From: Methylobacterium amylolyticum
GTDB lineage: Bacteria > Pseudomonadota > Alphaproteobacteria > Rhizobiales > Beijerinckiaceae
Length of the DNA: 64,000 nucleotides
Assembly: GCF_030700245.1 (NCBI RefSeq)
Contig: NZ_JAUYZI010000030.1
Span: 19,612-83,611 of the forward strand
Reading direction: 5' to 3'
Under the pieces are notes generated by a model, which was not told the DNA's origin, searched no databases, and worked only from the letters and a program-made list of their open reading frames with translations. Positions 45,972 through 52,545 of the stretch are shown in pieces; within the stretch, counting starts at the first letter, position 1, and the number at the start of each line of letters is the position of its first letter. The position numbers and the translations under genes are program-made.

Positions 45972-46445
45972 ATGCGACCTCTCCTGCCGACGCGCCTCGC
46001 CGGCGCCGCGCTCCACCTCGCCCTCCTCGCCGCGCCGGCCGCGGCGGCCTCCTACGACTTCGTGCCCGCGCCGCAGACCGACCTCAACCGCATGTACCGG
46101 GTCGACAAGGTCACCGGCGAGGTCACCTCCTGCCAGTACGGGCTTCAGGAATCGGGGGGCGGCATCGGCCAGACCGTCTGCTTCGGCTCCGGGGAGGGCG
46201 CCGGCCCGCAGCCGCCCTCCGAGTACGGGCTCGTCTCAAGCCGCCACGCCCGCGAGGCCGGCGTGTTCCGGGTCAACTACCGCACGGGCGAGATGAGCAT
46301 CTGCTTCGTGCTGGTGAAGAAGGAGCAGGTGGTCTGCACCCAGCAAGCCCGTCCCGGCGCCGAGGGGGCGGAGGGCGCGCCGCCCGCCGGCGGGTCTGCC
46401 GGCCGGGCGGGCGCCAGCGCCACGCCGCAGGGCGGCCGACCCTGA
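45972..46445 (+). CDS. Secreted protein of unknown function, 157 residues
   Basis: Signal peptide MRPLLPTRLAGAALHLALLA with cleavage near AAAASYD. The mature part has two similar segments, NRMYRVDKVTGEVTSCQYG and VFRVNYRTGEMSICFVLVKK, each a beta-hairpin-like string with a cysteine, suggesting a small repeated fold. A Gly/Ala/Pro-rich tail follows. The repeated (Y/N)R(V/T)xTGE(V/M) pattern is reminiscent of short beta-propeller blades. No named family recognised. The rpiA operon begins about 150 bp later. Confidence 0.65.
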   Translation: MRPLLPTRLAGAALHLALLAAPAAAASYDFVPAPQTDLNRMYRVDKVTGEVTSCQYGLQESGGGIGQTVCFGSGEGAGPQPPSEYGLVSSRHAREAGVFRVNYRTGEMSICFVLVKKEQVVCTQQARPGAEGAEGAPPAGGSAGRAGASATPQGGRP

Positions 46446-46592
46446 TCGATGTGACGAGGCCCGTTCCGGTCCGCTTCGCGGCGTGCTAGGGGCCGCCCCA
46501 ACCCGCCAAGTTTCGGGCCGAGTCCCGGCTCGTCGAGATCCGCGCCGCATGCCCCTTCCCGAGCCCCCCGCCCTCGTCCGGAGCGTCCACCC

Positions 46593-47306
46593 GTGAGCGG
46601 GCCCGACCTGCGGCGCGCCGCCGCCGCGCGCGCCCTCGACCTCGTCGAGCCCGGCATGCGGCTCGGCCTCGGCAGCGGCTCCACCGCCGCCGCCTTCGTC
46701 GACCTGCTCGCCGAGCGGGTGCGCGGCGGGCTCGACCTCGTGGGCGTGCCGACCTCGGAGGCGACGCGCGCGCAGGCCGAGGCCGCGGGCATCCGTCTCG
46801 CCACCCTCGACGAGGTGCCGGAACTCGACCTGACGATCGACGGCGCCGACGAGGTCGACGATAGCCTGCGACTGATCAAGGGCGGGGGCGCGGCCCTCCT
46901 GCGCGAGAAGATCGTCGCCTGCGCGAGCCGGCGCATGGTGGTGATCGCCGACGCGGCCAAGCGCGTCGCCACGCTCGGCGCCTTTCCCCTGCCGGTCGAG
47001 GTGAACCCGTTCGGGCTCGCCGCGACGCACCGGGCCGTCGAGGCGGCGGTCGCCGCGGCGGGCTGCACCGGGCCGGTCTCCCTGCGCCGCACCGCGGACG
47101 GCCGGCCGCTGGTCACCGACGGCGGCCACCACATCCTCGACGCGCGACTCGGAGCGATCCCCGACCCGGAGGTCCTCGGCGCCGGCCTCTGGGCCGTGCC
47201 GGGCGTCGTGGAGCACGGGCTGTTCCTCGGCATCGCCGACGCCGCGATCCTGGCCGCGGATCGCGGCGGCCGGGCCGAGGTCACCGTGCTCGGCAGCCTC
47301 GCCTGA
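46593..47306 (+). CDS. rpiA: Ribose-5-phosphate isomerase A
   Basis: A 237-residue enzyme that interconverts ribose 5-phosphate and ribulose 5-phosphate in the pentose phosphate pathway. Motifs: LGLGSGSTAAAFVDLLAER, VPTSEATRAQAEAAGI, LTIDGADEVDDSLRLIKGGG, ALLREKIVACAS. GTG start (MSGPDLRRAAA). It leads a four-gene run on the plus strand: 33 bp to the DUF2059 gene, then two 4-bp overlaps to the ligase-like gene and gor. Confidence 0.96.
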   Translation: MSGPDLRRAAAARALDLVEPGMRLGLGSGSTAAAFVDLLAERVRGGLDLVGVPTSEATRAQAEAAGIRLATLDEVPELDLTIDGADEVDDSLRLIKGGGAALLREKIVACASRRMVVIADAAKRVATLGAFPLPVEVNPFGLAATHRAVEAAVAAAGCTGPVSLRRTADGRPLVTDGGHHILDARLGAIPDPEVLGAGLWAVPGVVEHGLFLGIADAAILAADRGGRAEVTVLGSLA

Positions 47307-47339
47307 GGCGCCGCTCTCCACCCGATTCAGGACGATCCC

Positions 47340-47936
47340 ATGCCCTTCCGCATCGCCGCCGCCGCGCTCGGTCTCGCCCTCGCAAGCCTCGCCCTCACAA
47401 GCCTCGCCGTCGCCCCGCGTCCGGCCGCCGCCCAGGCGAAGCCGCCGGCCCCCGCCGCCAAGGGCACGCCGGCGCCGCAGCCCAGCACCCCCGCCGCCAA
47501 CGCGCCGGCGCAGACCTTCACGCCGAGCCATCTCGCGCTGGCGCGCGAGGTGGTGCTGAGCTCCGGCATCGCCCGGTCCTTCGACTCGATCATCCCCTCC
47601 TTCGCCGAGCAGATCCGCAAGCAGGCGGTGACGCGCCCGGACATCGCCAAGGACCTCGACGCGGTGCTCGCCTCCCTCCAGCCGGAGATGGAGTTGCAGA
47701 AGCAGCGCATGGTCGACATCGCCGCCCGCACCTATGCCGGCAAGCTCACCGAGCCCGAGCTGAAGGACATCGCCGCCTTCTTCCGCTCGGCCGCCGGCAA
47801 GCGCTACGTCGAGACCCAGCCGCAGATCCTCGACGACATGGTCGGCGAGATGCAGGACTGGACCCAGGACGTGTCGGAATACGTCATGGTCCGGGTGCGC
47901 GCCGAGATGGGCAAGCGCGGCCACCAGATGCAGTGA
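47340..47936 (+). CDS. Secreted DUF2059-domain protein
   Basis: A 198-residue protein with a signal peptide (ASLALTSLAVAPRPAAAQ), a Pro/Ala linker and a helical DUF2059 domain (about 65-195; LALAREVVLSSGIARSFDSI, ARTYAGKLTEPELKDIAAFF, SAAGKRYVETQPQILDDMV). Function unknown; the domain is a periplasmic helical unit. The gene sits between rpiA and gor in many Rhizobiales, in agreement with the arrangement here except for the inserted ligase-like gene. Its TGA overlaps the next GTG start. Confidence 0.88.
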   Translation: MPFRIAAAALGLALASLALTSLAVAPRPAAAQAKPPAPAAKGTPAPQPSTPAANAPAQTFTPSHLALAREVVLSSGIARSFDSIIPSFAEQIRKQAVTRPDIAKDLDAVLASLQPEMELQKQRMVDIAARTYAGKLTEPELKDIAAFFRSAAGKRYVETQPQILDDMVGEMQDWTQDVSEYVMVRVRAEMGKRGHQMQ

Positions 47937-49150
47937 CGGCGTCCGACCGCCTCTACGCGGCCGGAGGCGCGCTGCTGGCGGTCCTGCCGCTGGCGATGAC
48001 CCTCGCCAACCGGTCGAGCCCGGCCGTCGTCGGGCTCGCGGCGGCGGCCTTCCTCGCCGGGCGCTGGCGCGAGGATCGTGCCGCGCTCAAGCCCCTCCTC
48101 GTCGCGCCGCTCGCGACCCCGCTCGGCGCCGCCGCGCTCGCCTTCCTCGGCTGGAGCCTGATCGGGCTCGCCTGGAGCCCGTTCCCCGGCCTGTCGCTGC
48201 GGGTGCTGAGCGAGTTCCTGCCGACGCTCGCCGCAGCCTACCTCCTCGCCCGCCTCGCCCCGGGCCGGATCCCGGATTTCGCCCCCCGCCTCGGCGCCCT
48301 GTGCGTGGTCCTGTCGGGCGCCTACATCGCCGCCGATCTCGCCGCCGACCTCGCCGTGGAGCGGGTGCTCGGGCGGCGGGTCGCGGCCTTCGTCTTCAAC
48401 CGGCCGGCCCTGACCCTCGACCTCGTGGCGGCCCCGCTCGCCCTCGTCCTGTGGCGGGCGCGGCACCGGGCGTCCGCGCTCGCGACCCTGGCCTTCGGGG
48501 CGCTCGGGGTGCTGCGCTCGATCAGCGGCGCGGCGATGCTCGGCCTCCTCGCGGGCGCCGCCATGGCGGGCATCGCGCGCCTCGCGCCGGCCCGCGCCGC
48601 CGTGGCGCTCGCCGGGCTCGGCCTCGGCCTCGCGCTGGCCCTTGCCCCGGTCGAGGGCGACATCCTCATCCGGCTCATGCCGGAGGCGGCGCACGAGCGC
48701 CTCGTGCAATCCTCCTCGCGCGCCCGCGTCGCCATCGCCCGCAGCTTCGGCGCGGCGGTGGCGGCCGAACCGTGGCTCGGAGCCGGCACCGGCACCAGCG
48801 CCCGGTTCGCGCAGACGCCGGTCGCCGAGAGGGTGGCGCCGGAGATGCGGGTGCTGCTGGCCGTCGGCCACCCGCACAACGTCTTCCTCCAGGTCTGGGC
48901 CGAGCTCGGCCTGCCCGGGGCGTTCCTCGCCGCGCTGGCGCTGATGCTGACGCTGGCCCGCCTGGCCGCGCTGCCGACCGCCGAGCGGGCGGTCGCCCTC
49001 GGCCTCGTGGCGGGCGCCGCGGCGATCGCCTTCGTCGAGCACAACGGCTGGGCGGCTTGGTGGACGGCGGGGCTCGGGGCTGCCATCTGCTGGTTGCGTG
49101 AGGCGGGCCGCCTCGCGCCCCGCGCCACGGAAACGGACAACCCGGCATGA
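47933..49150 (+). CDS. O-antigen ligase/polymerase-like membrane protein
   Basis: A 405-residue polytopic inner-membrane protein with about ten hydrophobic helices and the O-antigen ligase (Wzy/WaaL-type) signature late in the chain: AAVAAEPWLGAGTGTSARFA followed by GHPHNVFLQVWAELGLPGAF, where the His-Asn pair is characteristic. It would move or polymerise glycan on an undecaprenyl carrier at the periplasmic face. GTG start overlapping the DUF2059 stop, and its own stop overlaps the ATG of gor, so it is embedded in the operon. No other glycan gene is adjacent. Confidence 0.82.
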   Translation: MTASDRLYAAGGALLAVLPLAMTLANRSSPAVVGLAAAAFLAGRWREDRAALKPLLVAPLATPLGAAALAFLGWSLIGLAWSPFPGLSLRVLSEFLPTLAAAYLLARLAPGRIPDFAPRLGALCVVLSGAYIAADLAADLAVERVLGRRVAAFVFNRPALTLDLVAAPLALVLWRARHRASALATLAFGALGVLRSISGAAMLGLLAGAAMAGIARLAPARAAVALAGLGLGLALALAPVEGDILIRLMPEAAHERLVQSSSRARVAIARSFGAAVAAEPWLGAGTGTSARFAQTPVAERVAPEMRVLLAVGHPHNVFLQVWAELGLPGAFLAALALMLTLARLAALPTAERAVALGLVAGAAAIAFVEHNGWAAWWTAGLGAAICWLREAGRLAPRATETDNPA

Positions 49151-50526
49151 GCTTCGACGTCGACCTGTTCGTCATCGGCGGCGGTTCGGGGGGCGTGCGC
49201 GCCGCCCGGATCGCGGCGGGCTACGGCGCGAAGGTGATGCTCGCCGAGGAGTACCGGGTCGGCGGCACCTGCGTGATCCGCGGCTGCGTCCCGAAGAAGC
49301 TGATGGTCTATGCCGGCCGCTTCGCCGACGAGTTCGAGGACGCGGCCGGCTTCGGCTGGAGCGTCGAGCCGCCGCGCTTCGACTGGAGCGTGCTCAAGCG
49401 GCGGCGCGACGCCGAGGTCACGCGGCTGGAGGGCATCTACGACGCCAACCTGATCCGCTCCGGCGTCGAGATCGCGCCCGAGCGCGCCGTGATCGAGGAC
49501 GCCCACACCATCCGCCTCACGGGCTCCGACAGGCGCGTGCGGGCGGAGAGAATCCTGATCGCGGTGGGCGCCCACCCGGTGAAGGAGCCGGCGGTGCCGG
49601 GGATCGAGCTGGCGATCACCTCGAACGAGGTGTTCGAGCTGGAGACGCGCCCCGAGCGCATCCTCGTGGTCGGCGGCGGCTACATCGCGGTCGAGTTCGC
49701 GGGCGTCTTCGCCGCGCTCGGCAGCCGCACCGCCCTGCTGCACCGGGGCGAGCGGCTGCTGCGCGGCTTCGACGACGAGGTCCGGGACGCACTCGCCGAG
49801 GCCTACGGACGGCGCATGGACCTGCGGCTCGGCCGCACCGTGTCGAGCCTGGAGCGGCGGGGCGCCGACCTCGTCGCCCGGCTCGACGACGGCTCGGAGA
49901 TCGCCGCGGACCACGTCCTGGTGGCGACCGGACGCCGCCCGAACGTCGCCGGCCTCGGCCTCGACCGAGTCGGCATCGCGACGGATGCGGCCGGCGCGAT
50001 CCCCGTCGACGCCTATTCCCGCACATGCGTGGCCTCGATCTGGGCGGTGGGCGACGTGACCAACCGCGCCAACCTGACGCCGGTGGCGATCCGCGAGGGC
50101 CACGCCTTCGCCGACACCGAGTTCGGCGGCAAGCCGGCCTGCGTCGACCACCGCCTGATCCCGACCGCGGTGTTCTCGACGCCGGAGATCGGTGTCGTCG
50201 GCCACACCGAGGCGGCGGCCCGCGCCGCCTGCGGAGAGATCGACGTCTACAAGGCGAGCTTCCGGCCGATGAAGGCGACGCTCTCGGGACGCGAGGAGCG
50301 GATCCTGATGAAGGTCATCGTCGACTGCGCGAGCGACCGGGTGGTCGGCGTCCACGTCTTCGGCCACGACGCGGGCGAGTTGATCCAGGCGGTCGGGATC
50401 GCGGTCCAGATGGGGGCGACGAAGGCCGATTTCGACCGCACGATCGCGGTCCACCCGACCGCCGCGGAGGAGCTGGTGACGATGCGCGTGCCGGCGGTGA
50501 CGAAGCATCCCGTCGGCGTCGGTTAG
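49147..50526 (+). CDS. gor: Glutathione-disulfide reductase
   Basis: A 459-residue FAD/NADPH disulfide reductase that regenerates glutathione. The FAD motif is DLFVIGGGSGGVRAARIA. The redox pair is Cys42/Cys47 in GGTCVIRGCVPKKL, and the NADPH site is RILVVGGGYIAVEFAGVFAA. The C-terminal interface has the catalytic His in AVHPTAAEELVTM. Full length. ATGA overlap with the upstream ligase-like gene implies coupled translation. Confidence 0.95.
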   Translation: MSFDVDLFVIGGGSGGVRAARIAAGYGAKVMLAEEYRVGGTCVIRGCVPKKLMVYAGRFADEFEDAAGFGWSVEPPRFDWSVLKRRRDAEVTRLEGIYDANLIRSGVEIAPERAVIEDAHTIRLTGSDRRVRAERILIAVGAHPVKEPAVPGIELAITSNEVFELETRPERILVVGGGYIAVEFAGVFAALGSRTALLHRGERLLRGFDDEVRDALAEAYGRRMDLRLGRTVSSLERRGADLVARLDDGSEIAADHVLVATGRRPNVAGLGLDRVGIATDAAGAIPVDAYSRTCVASIWAVGDVTNRANLTPVAIREGHAFADTEFGGKPACVDHRLIPTAVFSTPEIGVVGHTEAAARAACGEIDVYKASFRPMKATLSGREERILMKVIVDCASDRVVGVHVFGHDAGELIQAVGIAVQMGATKADFDRTIAVHPTAAEELVTMRVPAVTKHPVGVG

Positions 50527-50580
50527 ACGCCGTGGGGGCAAGGGCCTCGACGCGCTGTCGCGCCGGTCCATATCAGGGCC

Positions 50581-50898
50581 ATGGGCAAGCAGGGCGCAGG
50601 CAAGGGCAGACCCGACGACGCGCACGCGCGGCGCCAAGCCATCATCGACGGCCTGCTGGCCGACGCCCTGCGGCCGGCCTTCACCTACCGCCTGCCGAGC
50701 CACGACGCCCTGCCTCCCGACATCCGCCGGGCGATCGACCGGCTGCTCGCCAAGGCCGAGGCCAAACGAAGCCGCTGCCTGACCTACGACGACCTGGAGG
50801 AGGCTCTTCCGCCCCGCGACGTGTCGGCGGAGGATCTGGAGGCGATCTTCTGGATCCTGGCCGAGCACGGGATCGAGGTGGAGGACGGGGAGAACTGA
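50581..50898 (+). CDS. Free-standing sigma-70 region 1.1-like protein
   Basis: A 105-residue acidic protein. Its C-terminal half (CLTYDDLEEALPPRDVSAED, then LEAIFWILAEHGIEVEDGE) closely resembles region 1.1 of the housekeeping sigma factor RpoD, the part that occupies the DNA channel of RNA polymerase before promoter binding. The N-terminal half is basic and helical (DAHARRQAIIDGLLADALRP). No sigma regions 1.2-4 follow, so it is not a truncated rpoD. It might bind polymerase or just share the fold; this is inference. It lies 54 bp after gor on the same strand. Confidence 0.65.
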   Translation: MGKQGAGKGRPDDAHARRQAIIDGLLADALRPAFTYRLPSHDALPPDIRRAIDRLLAKAEAKRSRCLTYDDLEEALPPRDVSAEDLEAIFWILAEHGIEVEDGEN

Positions 50899-50948
50899 TC
50901 TCCGCTCGGGTCTGTCACCGGGAATCCGCCCCTCGTAACCGCTGGGAA

Positions 50949-50998
50949 ACCTCTCTATAAGCGCCGCTTCGCGAGAGCCGCGAACGCACGAGAGAGGT
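50949..50998 (+). promoter_or_regulatory. Promoter/leader region of the DAHP synthase gene with an inverted repeat
   Basis: ACCTCTCT and AGAGAGGT form perfect 8-bp arms separated by 34 bp. A TATAAG hexamer directly after the left arm could be a -10 box. The right arm is followed by GCGGAGAGAG, the likely ribosome binding region. The arrangement could be an operator pair or an RNA hairpin near the start codon, depending on the transcription start. Confidence 0.4.
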
Positions 50999-51013
50999 GC
51001 GCGGAGAGAGATC

Positions 51014-52396
51014 ATGGGCGAGCGTTGGACTCCTAAGACGTGGCGTGACCTGCCGATCCAGCAGGTGCCGGCCTATCCGGACGCCGCCGCCCTGGAGGCC
51101 GTGGAGGCCCAGATCGCGAGCTTTCCGCCGCTGGTTTTTGCAGGTGAGGCCCGCAAGCTGAAGGCGGCGCTGGCGCGCGTCGCGGCGGGCGAGGCGTTCC
51201 TCCTCCAGGGCGGCGACTGCGCGGAGAGCTTCGACGAGCACTCGGCCGACAACATCCGCGACTTCTTCCGGGTGTTCCTGCAGATGGCGATGGTGCTCAC
51301 CTTCGCGGGCGGCTCGCCCGTGGTGAAGGTCGGGCGCATCGCCGGGCAGTTCGCCAAGCCGCGCTCGTCGCCCTCCGAGACGATCGAGGGCGTCAGCCTG
51401 CCGAGCTACCGCGGCGACATCGTCAACGGCCTCGATTTCAGCGCCGAGGCGCGGACGCCCGATCCGCGTCGCCAGCTCAAGGCCTACCGGCAGTCGGCGG
51501 CGACGCTGAACCTGCTGCGCGCCTTCGCGACCGGCGGCTACGCCAACCTCGAGAACGCGCACCGCTGGATGCTGGGCTTCGTGAAGGACTCCCCCCAGTC
51601 CTCGCGCTACCAGGACGTCGCCTCGCGGATGTCCGACGCCCTCGACTTCATGCGGGCGATCGGCATCAACCCCGAGACGCACCAGGAGGTGCGCACGACC
51701 GACTTCTACACCAGCCACGAGGCGCTGCTGCTCGGCTACGAGGAGGCCCTGACCAGGGTCGATTCGACGAGCGGCGACTGGTACGCCACGTCGGGCCACA
51801 TGCTGTGGATCGGCGACCGCACCCGCCAGCCGGACCACGCCCACGTCGAGTACGCCCGCGGCATCCGCAACCCGATCGGCCTCAAGTGCGGGCCGTCGAT
51901 GGACGCGGACGGGCTGATCCGGCTGATCGACCGGCTGAACCCGGGCGACGAGGCCGGCCGCCTGAGCCTGATCTGCCGGTTCGGCGCCGACAAGGTCGGC
52001 GATCACCTGCCCGGCCTGATCCGCGCCGTCGCGCGCGAGGGGCGCACCGTGACCTGGGTCTGCGACCCGATGCACGGCAACACGATCGCGGCGGGCGGGT
52101 ACAAGACCCGGCCGTTCGACCGGGTGATGCAGGAGATCGAGGGCTTCTTCGGCGTCCACCGCGCCGAGGGAACGATCGCCGGCGGCATCCACCTGGAGAT
52201 GACCGGCAAGGACGTCACCGAGTGCACGGGCGGCGCCCGGGCGCTCACGGCGGACGACCTGAGCGACCGCTACCACACCTACTGCGACCCGCGCCTCAAC
52301 GCGGAGCAGGCGCTGGAGGTGGCGTTCCGCACGGCCGAGCTGGTCAAGCGCGAGCGCGCCGAGATCGAGCGCCCGCACCTCGACGCGGCGGAGTAG
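51014..52396 (+). CDS. Class II 3-deoxy-7-phosphoheptulonate (DAHP) synthase
   Basis: A 460-residue plant-like (type II) DAHP synthase, first step of the shikimate pathway from phosphoenolpyruvate and erythrose 4-phosphate. Motifs: FLLQGGDCAESFDEHSADNI, VVKVGRIAGQFAKPRSSP, GEEALT-like GYEEALTRVDSTSGDW, HMLWIGDRTRQPDHAHVEY, VWVCDPMHGN-like TWVCDPMHGNTI and GGIHLEMTGKDVTECTGG. Full length. A strong terminator follows. Rhizobiales commonly use this class. Confidence 0.95.
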   Translation: MGERWTPKTWRDLPIQQVPAYPDAAALEAVEAQIASFPPLVFAGEARKLKAALARVAAGEAFLLQGGDCAESFDEHSADNIRDFFRVFLQMAMVLTFAGGSPVVKVGRIAGQFAKPRSSPSETIEGVSLPSYRGDIVNGLDFSAEARTPDPRRQLKAYRQSAATLNLLRAFATGGYANLENAHRWMLGFVKDSPQSSRYQDVASRMSDALDFMRAIGINPETHQEVRTTDFYTSHEALLLGYEEALTRVDSTSGDWYATSGHMLWIGDRTRQPDHAHVEYARGIRNPIGLKCGPSMDADGLIRLIDRLNPGDEAGRLSLICRFGADKVGDHLPGLIRAVAREGRTVTWVCDPMHGNTIAAGGYKTRPFDRVMQEIEGFFGVHRAEGTIAGGIHLEMTGKDVTECTGGARALTADDLSDRYHTYCDPRLNAEQALEVAFRTAELVKRERAEIERPHLDAAE

Positions 52397-52409
52397 GGGA
52401 CACCGCGGG

Positions 52410-52440
52410 ACCGCGCCCGGCCGAGAGGACCGGGCGCGGT
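52410..52440 (+). terminator. Strong hairpin terminator after DAHP synthase
   Basis: ACCGCGCCCGG and CCGGGCGCGGT pair perfectly over 11 bp around a 9-nt loop, 14 bp past the stop codon. The following TTCT is short for a U-tract. Being nearly symmetrical, it may also stop antisense transcription from the convergent c-di-GMP gene. Confidence 0.7.
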
Positions 52441-52497
52441 TCTGCGAACCTCGAATCTCGATCCCGCGCCGAGCGGGTTGTCTTCACGACCGGCGGG

Positions 52498-52545
52498 GGC
52501 TCTTTCGCCGGACCGGGATCCACATCGGCGGAGAGCGCGCTAAGC
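52498..52545. repeat. Second copy of the dispersed repeat
   Basis: GGCTCTTTCGCCGGACCGG and CCACATCGGCGGAGAGCGCG match the element at 33410-33454 with a few substitutions. It overlaps the end of the GGDEF-EAL gene and supplies its TAG stop. As at the first copy, it lies between convergent genes. Confidence 0.7.

Noticed and set aside
48322..51015. Nearly 900-codon minus-strand frame
   Set aside because: Antisense to the ligase-like gene, gor and the sigma 1.1 gene, each of which shows real motifs.
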